DNA of 64,000 nt, from NCBI GenBank assembly GCA_037693485.1, contig CM075354.1, positions 92,873,001 through 92,937,000 on the forward strand, given 5' to 3'. The translations under genes and the position numbers were made by a program. How positions within the stretch are numbered: position 1 is the stretch's first letter; each line of letters starts with the position of its first letter. The notes below the pieces were generated by a model. The model ran no database searches. It had not been told where the DNA came from and was given only the letters and a program-made list of their open reading frames with translations. Below are positions 1 to 11,523 of this stretch, one piece after another. Source of the DNA: Kitagawia praeruptora. Taxonomy: Eukaryota > Streptophyta > Magnoliopsida > Apiales > Apiaceae.

Positions 1-56
1 CTAGCAGCCACCCCTTCCCCTCCTATATCTTTTTTTTCACTCATCTTCTCAACTCC

Positions 57-530
57 ATGAACTCCATGGCCGATGATTCTGAAAGCACCTCAACCAACAC
101 CACTGGTCAAACAGTTACATTCACCCATGCTTATCACCAAGCCTTAAGCATCACAAATATTCGTAAGCTTATTCTTCTAACCCTCGATATTGAGAAGATT
201 TAGTACACACCCTGGGATACACTATTTTGCAACACAATAAGGGCATACAATGTCCAAGAACATATTGATCCAAAAGCTAGGAAACCAACAAACAAAGCTA
301 GGACACCAACAAACATCACTAACGATTTGTGGAAAGGACTCGACTCTATTGTTCTTTGGTGGTTTTATAGTACAATATCTGTGGATCTCTTATACAAAAT
401 ACTTGATAAAAAAGCTAAAGAAATGGTGTCTTAGGATCGATTACGTAATTTTTTTCAAGACAAAAAGGAGACCCGTGTTGCACACCTTGAAAATTAATTT
501 GGCTCAACACATCTAGAATATTTCTCTATT
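57..530 (+). pseudogene. gag: Copia gag fragment (composite copy A), broken
   Basis: Starts at ATG 57 with Met-Asn-Ser-Met-Ala-Asp-Asp and reads as the N-terminus of a copia-type gag (DUF4219/UBN2-like: a motif resembling ILLTLDIEK, then LWKGLDSIVLWW and RLRNFFQDKKETR in later frames). It is dead: CAG of copy B (near 18,724) is TAG here (about 200), another TAG follows near 432, and frames shift. Gag would form the virus-like particle that packages element RNA. No pol follows; the fragment runs into unrelated LTR-like DNA. Family assignment rests on these motifs only. Confidence 0.7.
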
Positions 531-699
531 GGAAATTACAGGGTGATATGTTGGGATTCTTGTCTACTCAGTTAAGGAATGTTGAATTTCTGGCTAAAAT
601 CATATATGTGACAGCTAATTTCCTTCTACAGCTAACATATAGTTTTATGTCTAGTAACTATGATTGATTATATTAGTTGTAAAAAACTAACATCTATGG

Positions 700-1994
700 T
701 GTTAGTCACAGAGGCATGCCTGTTTACATCAAATAGCAAGCCTAATTGTTTGTAATACTTTGCATTACTTACATGACCTCTTAACTGAGGGAACCTCTAG
801 CTGTAAAGTCTCTACTTGTTCTGTACCTATAATAGGCACCAAATCCTAGTTGTGTAACTGTAATTATATAGTTAAGAATAATGCTTGAAAGAAGTTCGAA
901 GGTTCATGCCTCAAGCAAGGAGATAAAGACTGTCAAATAATCACAGTTGGGATTTGAAGAAAGTGAAGAATTTGCATAAGTAGCAATTCGAGAAGTAGTT
1001 TTGTCTATTCGAGAAGTCCAGCATTCGAGAAGTCAGGGATTCGATATCTCAAGACACTATTCGATATCTCTGAATACACTATTCGATATCTCATTCGATA
1101 TCTCATAGATTCGATATGTCTATTACTCTGTTCGAGAACTCAAGAAGTCAACAAGTCAAAAGTAGTATTCGAGTTCTCAAGGAGTCAACAAGTCAAAGTT
1201 CCATTCGATATCTCAAGGACTCAGAAAGCTATTCGATATCTCGAGGATTCGATAAGTCAAGTGTTCTATTCGACAACTCAAGGAATCCTGATGAAAAAGA
1301 ACTATTCGAGAAGTAATTCGATATGTCAATATAACAGTGTTCGAGAACTCAGAGTTATCGATCAAGTCAATTTTAGTTCTTGAATCACTTACTTAGTCAC
1401 TTCTCGAATACACTCTTGGAGACAAAATACTGGAGAAATTGTACAAGTCAGAAACCTGCAACAAGCCAATGCACTTTATGGATCTCAATCTGTAACGTGC
1501 TCTGGAAAGCCTACAAAGAAGCTTGAAGAGATATAGAAGAGACAAAGGGCTAAAGAAGTGGATCTGAACAGGCTTTGCAAAGTCAAATCTGTAACCGTTT
1601 GGACTCTTACTCAAATAGGATAGACAGACTAGAAAGTAATTTGTTTTAGCTACCTTATTTGTAGTAAGTAGGTTGTATCCATGCTCTATAAGGATACAGC
1701 CTCACTTCCTTAGCAATTAACTTTTTGAGTCAAGTTTTTCATATTCATTGTAAGCCATATCTCTCTGAGAAAAACGAAGCTGAGAATACTGTCATTTGTA
1801 TTCACAGATTGTAGCAACCTTTATCTAAATAATACATTAGATTAAAGTGATATTGTGACTTGTGTTGTTCTTTATCCGTACCTACATCTTTGCACACACA
1901 AACACTTATCTTCTACACAGACTCAACCAAGAAAAGTTCAAGAATCCATTCACCCCCCCCTTCTGTATTCTTTTACTGTATTCCATACTCAACA
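700..1994 (+). mobile_element. Solo LTR, 1,295 bp, TSD TATGG
   Basis: Begins TGTTAGTCAC and ends CTCAACA (TG...CA), flanked by perfect 5-bp duplications TATGG at 695-699 and 1995-1999. Copy B (about 42,445) has the empty site with a single TATGG, which proves the insertion and its ends. There is no internal region, so this is a solo LTR left by LTR-LTR recombination. A TATA-like CTATAAGG lies near 1,685 and a C-run near 1,950 precedes the 3' end, as in the copia LTRs at 24,096 and 41,643, giving + orientation and a copia-like character. Confidence 0.9.
987..1408 (+). promoter_or_regulatory. Heat-shock-element-like and W-box-like array in LTR U3
   Basis: TTCGAGAA (or TTCTCGAA) occurs at 987, 1008, 1024, 1131, 1304, 1340 and 1401. 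Each fits the minimal nTTCnnGAAn heat-shock element. Interspersed are many TTCGATATCTC units (1040, 1060, 1082, 1094, and around 1,203-1,245) and AGTCAA motifs (reverse of W-box TTGACT) near 1,147, 1,155, 1,183, 1,191, 1,255 and 1,365. The array lies about 280-700 bp upstream of the TATA-like box near 1,685, where U3 enhancers sit. Regulation by HSF or WRKY factors is inferred from motif matches only. Confidence 0.5.
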
Positions 1995-1999
1995 TATGG

Positions 2000-4337
2000 G
2001 TTGATAAATAGAGAAGGATACAGCCTTGTACTAGTAGAGAATAAAAAAAATGTTCTAATGTAGTTGAATTTTTTATCATTGTAGTTGAACCTTTTATCAT
2101 TCTCCTCTCTTGCGTAATAATGTCAAGCTTTGAAGACAATCTGCAATCAACTTGCTACCAACGACTGTATCCCTAATTTCTATACTTATAAAATTTTTGG
2201 ATAAATAGTGATTTTTACTGATTAAGAAATTTTTCAGACTACCCTATGTACGGGACATGAAACATATATTTCAAAGTTATATTAGTTATGTGCAATATGA
2301 ATAAGTGTGTGTAAATGCTTTTAGAATGCGAAGATTACAATTTCATTTTTATGTTATACTTGATTACGCCGTAAGGAAAACACGTCAATTTGATCAAGAC
2401 AAAAGAATTTATTAAATTAAAAATTCCACGAATATATTTTAAACTAGGGTGTTAAAGGAACAAGAAGATACCCTAACATTGGTGCAACAAAACATTTTCG
2501 AAATTGCCCGAACGTTATAACGAGATTAAGCAGTAAAGTGAATACGTAACGGATTAAGGACCATGCATGAACATGCATGATCAATAACCATGCATGATCA
2601 TCAAGAGTGCAACATTTGGAGCATCCATGTGAAAGTAAATCAAATAGCTAAGTGGTTTAAGAGTGATGCAAGGGTGATGTGTTCCATCTTTAACCAAAGA
2701 ATCAAGCATGCTTGCCAACACTTGACATGTGTTTAAAGGATTAAAAGAAAGGTAGTAAACACACTTTGGATAACCAAAAAAAATCACAAACATCAACCAA
2801 CCACAAGTAAAACAAGAACAAAACAAACCAACCACCAAGAAACAACATTCGGCCCATTCTTTTCTTCAAAAGAATTGATTTTCAAAAGTCAAGCTCCAAG
2901 TGCTCAAAAATTGTGATCTATAGCTCTTTAAAATTCTCTTGCATAGGCTAAGGTATGTTTAAAATCTCAAAACCATCCATGGAGTATAACATGTTCAAAT
3001 CTTTGCTGGAAGTGCTAGGTGAATCATAGTGAATAGTAACTAACATTGTTTTCTTGATTTTTATGTTGAAGATTAAGCATTTCAGGGATAACCAAATGCT
3101 CTTCTAAGGATTCTAAGCCTTTGTTACTGTTGTTAAAGCTCGAGAAAGGTATGAACAACCATCATCGTCTTTGATATGGATTTATTTTTAGAGTTTTTGA
3201 TGAACTAACATGTTAATGATGCTTATGCTAAGTTAGTTGTATAAATGGTGTTGTTTTGATGGGTGGAAGTAGTAGATGTTGGCTTTGACTATGATTGTTG
3301 GATTGTGGACTTGATTATGCTGTTAGTAGATGGTGCTAGTGTATGGATTGATTTAATGGTTGTTTTGGTGTATTTGTAAATTTGGAAACGCTCGATTTTA
3401 AGCCATCGTAGTGCCAAATTTTTGTTAACCATGTTTAAGATAGAAGAGTTAACCACTGGTCATGTAAGCGTAGAGCTTGTTTTGTTGTTCATTTTGGCAT
3501 GAAAATCGTGTCGATCCAATTTACAGTTTATGAGGTATTCAAGTTTTAGTGAAAACGTTATGGAAAACCAAACTGAACATTCATACCAACTTTGAGGCTA
3601 TGATCGGACCACTTAACAGGCATAATAAAATTTAAGCAATCCGATGTTAAAAACCATCATAGACATCAGTTACTAACCGATGTAAAAGGCAAGTGAACGA
3701 TGTGATAGATACTCTTTGACATCGGTTAAAAACAGATGTGAAAAGGGTTGGACCTTTCACTACACCCACAAAGACATCGGTTGAAAAATGGTCAGATATC
3801 ATTTTTTAGCCGATGTCTATTGACGTTTTTCTTGTAGTGTAGTTATAAGCCTGTGTTTTATTAAGGCTCTAAGCAATAGAGCATACTAGTATATTTTTTA
3901 CTCTACATCGGGAGCCGGTACCTTATGTTAAAAGATAGTGGTAAATACCCGGAGGGATTCTGGAGACAGATTATTGTTTTATTCACGAATAATGTTTTAG
4001 AAAACATCTTTATATATTGAAAAGTATTAAATACTTGTATAATGATTGAATAAATATTATTTGAATATTTATTTATTTAAAGGATTATTATTTTTAAAAT
4101 TCATTTATTTATAAAAATATTAATAAATATTTATTAAATATTAAGTAAATGTCTTTAATGGATTTAAAACTCAAATGATTTATTTAACAATTATTTAAGA
4201 CTTCAATAATTATTTTAAAATATTTTATGACCTTCAGAAAATTTCTCAAAAATAGGGGTTCCCAAATACACATTTACAAATAAAATAGCTCTTTAAAGTG
4301 CATCCAATTATTCTTCAATTTATGAAAACTTGGGAAT
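2000..4337 (+). repeat. Gypsy LTR-like fragment within composite copy A
   Basis: The part around 3,890-4,000 (TCGGGAGCCGG, CCGGAGGGATTCTGG) followed by AT-rich ATATTTATTTA stretches is the same kind of sequence, in opposite orientation, as the Gypsy LTR at 61,500-62,300, which reads TCCGGGTTTCC and CGACTCCCGG. This and its context suggest a chromovirus-like Gypsy LTR in + orientation. A CACTA terminus interrupts it near 3,640-3,839. No coding sequence is supportable. An antisense open frame at 2,581-2,838 also exists in copy B but only because the DNA is duplicated. Confidence 0.5.
3640..3839. mobile_element. CACTA right terminus with subterminal repeats (copy A)
   Basis: Ends TTTTTCTTGTAGTG at 3839 followed by TAG, matching the CACTA end rule (…TAGTG plus 3-bp duplication). 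About 180 bp inward there are inverted and direct repeats of ACATCGGTT and AACCGATGT, the kind of subterminal array bound by CACTA transposases. The same ACATCGG-type core occurs in the gene-capturing CACTA at 18,804, so the two are probably one family. No matching left end CACTACAAGAAAAACG was found, so this is a one-ended remnant. Confidence 0.65.
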
Positions 4338-5132
4338 CCTGTGACCCGGCTTCTTGCACCAATGACAATTTCCCTTGTCTTTCTCAACACCACCTTTAGG
4401 CTTTAAAGCCTTCTTGACGGCGGGTTTTAGACTAGCAGATTTAGATCCAATCTTCTTCTTGCCTTTCCACTTACCCTTTCCTTTGGCATTCCCCTTGTTG
4501 ACCATCATTATGGGAGCAGAAGATGCCTTCTAAATGTTGGTCTCAGCAGTTTTCAACATAGCAAACAATTCGGTGGGGTTCTTATCTATCTCATTCATGT
4601 TGTAATTCATTACAAACTGAGCATAGCTGCTGTTCAAAGATTGTAAGATCAGATCTATCTGGGCTTCCGGACTGATCGCGGAACCCAGAGTAGCAAGGTA
4701 CTCCATATATCCAATCATCTTTAGAACATGTGGTGCTACCGGATCACGTTCACCCTGTTTACACGCATACAAGGCCTTGCTTGTATCAAACCTCTCTTGA
4801 CGAGCTTGTCCTTCAAACATACGTTTAAGGTGCTCAATCATAACATAAGAATCAAAATTCTCATGCTGTTTCTGCAGCTCAGGACTCATAGTCGCAAGCA
4901 TCAAACAGGTAACATCGGTGTCATCATCTAGATGCTTCTGATAAGCATTTCGTTGATCCTCCGTTCCACCTTCATGGAGAGGTCCAGGACGAGGAATATC
5001 TAAGACATAGAGCTTTCGCTCTTGCCTGAGGACAATCCTCAAATTCCTTTGACAGTCTAGGAAGTTCGTTCCTGTCAACTTGTCCTTCTCAAGGACTGAT
5101 CGCACAGAAAAATGATTTGTGTTGTTTGCCAT
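4320..5132 (-). pseudogene. gag: Copia gag, 5' part, nonsense and truncated
   Basis: Reads from ATG at 5132 as MANNTNHFSVRSVLEKDKL and on through a UBN2 gag domain (VTCLMLATMSPELQ, SYVMIEHLKRMFEG, QIDLILQSLNSSYAQFVMNY). The frame stops after AETNI at about 4,530, where TAG replaces an expected CAG (Gln), then reopens at once through a Lys-rich segment to a zinc knuckle (CHWCKKPGH) at 4,320-4,370. There the sequence breaks off into the composite repeat, losing the last Cys of the knuckle and all of pol. It belongs with the LTR at 6,965-8,447, from which it is read. Confidence 0.85.
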
Positions 5133-6964
5133 TTCAAATATCTACAATGTTAAAAATGCATAAAATAATTAGTCTACGGATTTATTAAATTATATTTAAG
5201 TGATTATTCATATATATTCATAATATATATCTACCACAATTTTTATCAAATTAATAGCCCTACCTATTAATTCGGAAAAGTTTCTCTAAACCTTTCTAGT
5301 GAGCAAAGATCCATATTTCATCACTTTTAAGGTCAGCTTTGGATTTTCTCCTTAAAATGATTATTTAGGTAGACAACGTTTGTCAATTATATCATATATA
5401 ACTCTTGGATAGTTTGGTAGAACAACATTTGTTCACATAACAACATTTGTCCACATTTATCCAATAAATCTTACCAAACTCTATGCCTCTAAGTTCACAA
5501 TCCTATTGTGGTCACTTAGTTAAGTCGAACCCAATGGTCTAACAGTTGAGTATCACTAATTTACTCGATCGCGCCTTACCACGATAAACAAGGGTACTCC
5601 GCTTTGGCGCACCTACCCTTTGTCGATCTAGGGCTTGACGAGTGGTTCCCATTTGGAAGGCATCTTAAACTTAATATTTTTACTTAGGGGTTTTTAATTA
5701 AAACGACCATGATCCCATCATAAAGAGATTCCCAATTTTTTCTTGAATTAAATACTTCAAATCAATATTCATCAATGGTTTGATTTCCAGGTTGTTGGAG
5801 GAGTCACAAGTGGCCTCACTTAATACCCAACTTCCTTACAGGTATAACCCGTTTTTGACAAAATCTCCCCATATCGAAATAATTGAAAATTCGTATTTAA
5901 TTATATGTTTCATAAACACAGAAATCTCATAGTCGTTATTTTAAATTTTAAAATCTTGAATCATTAAAGATTTAATCTTGTTTAAGCAGGCATGGCATGG
6001 GTGATGTATCTAATACATTCATACATACATGATTAATCTAATTAAATCATGCATCTCTATGTATTCTACACATACATTCATACATCATATGTAAAGTGCA
6101 GTATGTAAACGTGATTGGTTATGGCCTTTATCCTATATGATCCTTTCAAGCTAATGAAAGGATCAAGGTCAATCTATGGTGGAATAAACATAAATACAAT
6201 TAAATGTCTTCATTCTTCTTCTTCTTGATTGCTCCTCCTCTCGGTCCATCCTTCAATCTTCAAGTACATTACATTGAATAATAGAATACAACCTATACTA
6301 GAGTACTTACATAAAACTCGAGTTACATTCGAGGTTAAACAATTACAAGAATGAAGAAAATGACATTCAAGTCGTATTTATAAAACCAAAACCATAAACC
6401 GTTAATCTAAGGGTCTTAAGGACATAACCACCACCATGCTCAAATAACAATTAAAGACATGTAAGATCATATAAAGATGACATACTTACCTTTCATGATC
6501 CAATCATGAATAATAAGTAAATAAATGTCACAAGCACAAATTAAAACGAAGCCCTAAACCGCGCCCCCCGATGGCGGAAAATTTTGCAAAATCATCTATC
6601 AGAATACAAGCAAAATCATGTATCAGAATACAATTCCAGAAGCATGTATCAAAATACACACGACCAGAATTCCAGTTACCAGAAACATGTATCAGTATAC
6701 ACGTAACCCTTATCCCAGTAAACGGATCGTATCCAAACCAAATAGCATACATTCATAACAGATCGCATACAGATTGTAAACATGCTTTTATAATCATATC
6801 AATATATATATAGCATAATTGAATCATATATGAGCAACATAACATATTATAATCGACATATCTCATAACTGTTTCAAGGCAGATTCATAAAACATGCATA
6901 CATGCATAGAATACAGTAAACACATAACCAAATCAACCCCTTATACACGTAGCTCTGATACCAT
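5133..6964 (-). other. Long untranslated leader and primer-binding site of truncated copia
   Basis: About 1.8 kb lie between the gag start and the LTR without a supportable ORF. The strand-minus reading has TGGTATCAGAGC at 6,952-6,963, one base from the LTR end: the initiator-Met tRNA primer-binding site. Near 6,000-6,900 the leader holds runs of CATACAT and ATCAGAATACA-type short repeats. A leader this long is unusual for a copia and may include older insertions I could not delimit. Confidence 0.7.
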
Positions 6965-8447
6965 TGATAGGTTTTGGGGCAACAAACTCAACGGAAAGAC
7001 GATAAAAACAATAAAATTCCGAAACCTAACCCTAGGATCCGTGTATAAGACATGGTTGATTATGGAGAAACGAAATCATACCAGTTAAATAGCTTTACGA
7101 ATTCTGAAAGATGGAGGTCCAAGATGCAATCACCACGCAGTCCTTGATGCAAGATCCGCATCTCTAATCAGTCCACACGAACGCCCGATTGTCTCTACAA
7201 TCACCGGAGTCGGTACTAGCCGATAATTGCCCTCGATCTCTCTCTCTCTCTAACCTCTCTTGATGTTGAGCTGCTAGGGTTTTTGCAAAAAATGAATTAT
7301 GCAAAGCTTAACCCTAATACAATACATCCTTATGTATTTATAGAGGAGAGATTGGGCTGAAAACCCTATTTCGTTTTGGGCTTCTCATAAAACCAAAATT
7401 GATTCGGTTATTATTATAAAATTCGAAATATGATCTAATTAATTAAGTCCAACTTAATTTAATTAAAGAACCAATTTTGAATTTATATTTATTTAATTTA
7501 AATTCGGAACTTAAATTAAAATTATTCCAAATTATATTTATTCCCGTTGGCAATTATTTTAATATCCAATAATAAAATTATAAACAATGAGCGGCATTAG
7601 TAATACATCATTGTTACCCAAGTAATAATAATAATTGGGGATCCAATTAAACCTTTCGTGATTAATGTTTCCGTATAATATAATCCCTTTAACCAAATAT
7701 TATAGATTAAACTCGAGGCATGTATACAGTCATCTTCTTCAACATTTAATCCGGGTTTCCTTGATCAATGAGCAGACTATTAAAACAAATCAATATTTGA
7801 GCATGGCCATGCATTTTTATAGTCCTACTCAATCAAGAGGTCAATAATATATCTCCTAATAATAAGAGGGTTAAATCCTATATTTATCATTCATATTTCT
7901 CATACGTCTCATAATATACCCGATGTCCACTTTTATCATTACCCGGTCAAAGGTAACTTTTAATGTAGTCAAAGTATATTAATCCTCGTATAGAAATATA
8001 ATGATCCCAAGTCTAAGGATCATTACACCATTATCACTGTGAATCTTTCTAATGACATTATTAACATGTAAAATCTCAATGTGGATATTACATGCACCTA
8101 TATTCTTGACTTTAGTATCACTATACCTATGACCAATGAGATGTGATCATCTTGTCAACAAACATATTAATCTTAATGCATTATAATTGTCTCATATTAT
8201 TAATGCTCGATTAGGGATATTTTAGGAATATTAACACTATTCATATAATCTCATTTTTAAGTCACATACTTAAAGATATAGAATACATGTTACATATTCC
8301 AAGGACATTTATTATTCTAATATTTATTTTGCAGTAAACAAAGATATAATAAATCAATGTAGAATAATCCATAAACATAATCATCAAATAACAAAATAGT
8401 CTCACTAGAAATATTTTTACATTATCTCTAGGGCACTAACACTATCA
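6965..8447 (-). mobile_element. 5' LTR of truncated copia (1,483 bp)
   Basis: Ends are TGATAG at 6965 and CTATCA at 8447, perfect short inverted termini; the primer-binding site is directly adjacent at 6,952-6,963, so transcription is towards lower coordinates. Long stretches match the solo LTR at 43,715-45,261 (for example CAATGAGCGGCAT, ACCAAATATTATAGATTAAA, CACTTTTATCAT), showing one family. No second LTR exists in the window because the element is truncated at about 4,337. Confidence 0.85.
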
Positions 8448-8902
8448 CTCATTTTCAAGATCACAATTGATATCACAATTGAGCCTCATTTTCAAGATGA
8501 AAAGGTGCCAATGGAACACGTTCTGGGCTTGGAGTTGCATGAAATTCAAAGAACTATTCAGCCCTGCATAACCAACTTGTAGGATCTTCTACCTCATTAA
8601 ACATAGGAAAATCAAGTTTCATCATTTTTGGAAGTAAATAACTCAAATAATTTTTGGAAGTAAATAACTCGAAGAATTGAGCCTGTGAGAGCCACTTGAG
8701 TCTACAATACGTCGAGCTCCAGAACTTTCACGCTCGACATTAATTACAATAGGCTTTGAGGCTATATTTTCGACATGAGTGGATAATTGATCAATCATCT
8801 CTCGTACTTGAAGCATGATCTCGTTCTGGCTAGAAGAAAGAGATTCCAGGGACTGTTCAATCCATTGAACTCGATCATCTATACCCAGGCTCTGATACAG
8901 AT
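8448..8902 (-). pseudogene. gag: Gypsy gag N-terminal remnant and primer-binding site
   Basis: The minus strand reads, with stops and small duplications, a Gypsy-type gag start: GIDDRVQWIEQSLESL, then NEIMLQVREMIDQL, then MMKLDFPMFNEVEDPTSW, LCRAE, a stop in place of Gln, and FFEFHATPSPERV. PTSWLCRAEQFF-like motifs are characteristic of the Retrotrans_gag family. TATCAGAGCCTGG at about 8,885-8,897 (minus) is a degraded initiator-Met primer-binding site just before it. The copia LTR at 6,965 abuts its other end. A short duplication (TTTTTGGAAGTAAATAACTC, about 8,626-8,672) breaks the frame. Confidence 0.75.
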
Positions 8903-9207
8903 TGGTATATTTCCTTTAGACATGCTCGTAATGCAAGATTGAAATGAAGAATACGGGTAATTCGAGGAACCCAAAAACCTCCGGAAGAGAATAACACTTT
9001 TTTGCATGTTTTAACCCATGTTTTATTCACTGTACTACTTCCATATATAATGAAATACAAAGAAGAGATAGAATCAGTTACAAGAAAATAGAAATAGAAA
9101 CTACTATCCTAAAAAATAGCATTACTAACCTAAATAAAAGCATAATAGCTAAATATCAGCACACTACAACTCGTACAGAGACTTATTAACTAATTGTAAA
9201 CATGTTA
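8903..9207 (-). other. Probable LTR remnant upstream of the Gypsy gag
   Basis: By position, directly behind the degraded primer-binding site, this should be the 3' part of that Gypsy's LTR. I see no second LTR to confirm it and no coding sequence. The Stowaway MITE starts at its far end. Confidence 0.3.
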
Positions 9208-9490
9208 CTCCCTCCGTCCATTGGAGTTCTTTACATTTGCTTTTTGTACGGAGATCAAGATAGTGGATTAAATATTGTTAAAATAAATAAAGTAGTGGGT
9301 GTAATAGTGATTTTATTGTTAAAATAAATGAAGTAGTGGGTGTAATAATGTAAAGTGTTGAAAAAGTGGAATGAAGTAGTGGATGTAATAATGTATTTTA
9401 TTGTTAAAAGTTACTATTTTTAGTAATGTAAATAAATGGAATGGACGGCCCAAAATAGAAAATGTAAAGAAATGAAAAAGACGGAGGAAG
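9208..9490. mobile_element. Stowaway-type MITE (Tc1/mariner), 283 bp, TA TSD
   Basis: Starts CTCCCTCCGTCC and ends GACGGAGGAAG, inverted termini with one mismatch, flanked by TA at 9206-9207 and 9491-9492. The CTCCCTCCGTCC terminus is the hallmark of plant Stowaway elements. Inside, AAATAAAGTAGTGGGTGTAAT and variants repeat about three times. It has no coding capacity and would depend on a mariner transposase supplied in trans. Confidence 0.92.
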
Positions 9491-9492
9491 TA

Positions 9493-10342
9493 GCATTTTA
9501 ATTATCCCTCGTTGTTGTTGTCTTTCTCAAGACAACATTAAATGTTGTTGCACAAATAGTACGAAGCTTTTATGATTAGCTAGATTAGGTCGGAACTTGT
9601 AATATGCCTACCTATATGGAGAGATATTTCAAGTCACAAAAATTAGGTTTAGGAACTTTTGGTAAGAAATCACCTAGTTAGAAATTATTTTTCCCCATAA
9701 TTAATTACTAATTCATCAAATAATTTGGATTTTAATTACTCACCTCCTTTTTGGACCAAACTACATATAACTAATATAACATTAGTTTTTAGTCAATTTT
9801 GAAAAATGAAAAATGATTTGGGTTATTGTAGGTTACAGCTGGAGGGGGAAAGGCTTGTTAGTATGATGGTGGTAGTGGGACAAGACCATTAAAAGAATAA
9901 TATCTGAAATTTTTTTTGGGATGTTGTTACGATTCTTGAAATTGAATGTAATTATAAAAATGTCATGTATTTTACGTGTATTGTTAGTACTAAAATTAAT
10001 TTTTATCATCCTATCAAAAAAAAATTATTTTTTATCATAAAATCGTTTTGTTAGTTATTCTAAAATTTATTTTTATCATAAAATTGACTTTTGATTTTCA
10101 ATTAATTATTTTTACTTAGTACCCTTTATTTATGATTGAATAATGCTAAATTAAATGAGACATGGCAATATTAAACGTTTTGGTTCACATTTTTTCCCAA
10201 CTTTTTATGCCACTACCATTTTTATTTATAATTAATTTAAACCTAGTTGTTATGGTTGTAGGGCTTGTTGTCACGACAATGGCTAGATATTATATAATTA
10301 AATTAGAAAGTATTTTGAAAGAAGTAGAGAGAAATTGGGTGA
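9493..10342. other. AT-rich stretch, nothing recognised
   Basis: I find no credible ORF, LTR end or terminal inverted repeat. There are simple repeats such as TTTTTATCATAAAAT near 10,030-10,085. An open frame at 10,162-10,449 has no recognisable protein character and runs into the hairpin-rich repeat. Confidence 0.4.
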
Positions 10343-10695
10343 TGGTCCAAAATAATCACCTGGGAAATTGGATGGCCCTTTTTACTGACGGGACACGGTA
10401 CATCGTGTACCGTGATAGGGGGTGTGATGCGGAGAAGCGTCCTCCGTAACACGGCATGATATGGAGCTCCGTCTTCCGTGTTATGCATGATACGGTGGAC
10501 GGTGTTCTGTGACAGTGTTGCGCACCCACCTAACACGGAAGACCGTGTTCCGTATCATGCATAATACGGTACACAGTGTACCGTAATACGGAGGCCGAAA
10601 CTCCGTATCTCGTCGGTATTTCGGAACATTTTTTTCAAAATCAGTATTTTGGGCAAAAACTTAGGAAAAATAGGCATTTTGGTAATTTTCTCAGA
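10343..10695. repeat. Hairpin-rich dispersed repeat, copy 1
   Basis: Contains many near-palindromes built from ACGG/CCGT: ACGGTACA-TCG-TGTACCGT (about 10,395) and TACGGTACAC-A-GTGTACCGTA (about 10,565), with CCGTGTTATGCATGATACGG-like units between. It ends in a 70-bp segment (TTTTTTTCAAAATCAG ... GGCATTTTGGTAATT) that is almost identical in copy 2 at 12,825-13,235. The shared right end and a shared TTTTTACTGACGGGACACGG start define a family of about 350-410 bp. Confidence 0.7.
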
Positions 10696-11088
10696 GAAGT
10701 TTGTATAAAAGATAGTTTTAAGAAAATTAAGTAAATTTTTTTAAATTGAATAATTAATTTTTATTCTCTTAAATATAAATTTTGAATATAAATAAATAAC
10801 ACATCTAAGAATTATTTTTGTAAAAGTTCATATACATGTATTTTAAAATAAATAAGTGTACATATTTTAGTATACATATTTTAGTAAATATATGTATATG
10901 CTTATACATTTGCATATAAGTTTTAACATTTTGCGTTTAGCGAAAATGGTCAATTGAGTGCTGAGGCCCTTAAAATTCTGGATGAAGGGTCGCTTAAAGC
11001 ATTTGGTAGGCCCTAGACAAGGAAAGGCTCCTGTTCCAAATCGAAGCTCGGTGTTCTAATAATCAGGGAAAATAGGGAGGAAGAAATT

Positions 11089-11180
11089 GTTGGAAGTTGT
11101 CCCAGTGGGATCGGCAAATTGTTAGCTAATTAAGCAGCCACTTACCTCCATTTTTTAAAGTTATCCAAAACCAAATTCTA
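11089..11180 (+). repeat. Diverged TRIM/LTR-like terminus (third copy)
   Basis: TGTTGGAAGTTGTCCCA, then CAAATTGTTAGCTAATTAAGCAG and AGTTATCCAAAACCAAA align with the direct repeats at 14,913 and 17,468. It is the most diverged of the three. Flanking 10,696-11,088 and 11,181-11,523 show no ORF or clear ends. Confidence 0.5.
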
Positions 11181-11523
11181 ACCCCCTTAGACTCATAGTG
11201 GAAAGCAAGGCTCATTTGCCTCATCTGGGAGCCACCCATTGAGCCCTCATACAGTTTAGCAAATGGTTTTATTTGAGAAAGTGGAAATCAGGCAAGGAAG
11301 AATGGGTTGAGTTAAGACAGTAGAATCTTTGCTTGGATTCTCAGCTGAAGGTTGCTGGTTTAGAGGAAGGTTGGAGTCAGTTTATTAGCTAGTTCTTTGT
11401 TTATTTCGTTCTAACCTAGTTTATGTTTTTCTTTGTGTTTTGTTCAGGCATGGCCTGTTTTATTTAATATATCTGGTTTTGCAAAAAAATAAGTATTTTA
11501 AAATAAATACATATACATACATA

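Larger units (their letters stand above)
1..4337. repeat. Composite repeat, copy A (~3.04 kb without its solo LTR)
   Basis: Apart from the solo LTR at 700-1994, this stretch matches, piece by piece and in the same order, 18,515-18,803, 23,720-24,095, 42,400-43,714 and 45,267-46,338. Summed without later insertions, both copies are about 3.04-3.05 kb. The repeat joins a copia gag fragment to Gypsy LTR-like DNA. The copies part company at about 4,337/46,338, right after a shared GGAATCC. Copy A supplies the empty-site sequence for the insertions in copy B and the reverse, so it is a useful internal control. The left boundary lies outside the window. Confidence 0.85.

Noticed and set aside
250..516. 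88-residue plus-strand frame
   Set aside because: Out-of-frame reading through the dead copia gag fragment.
2581..2838. 85-residue minus-strand frame, repeated at 43,028-43,315
   Set aside because: Conserved only because the composite repeat is duplicated; the DNA is LTR-like and the protein has no recognisable character.
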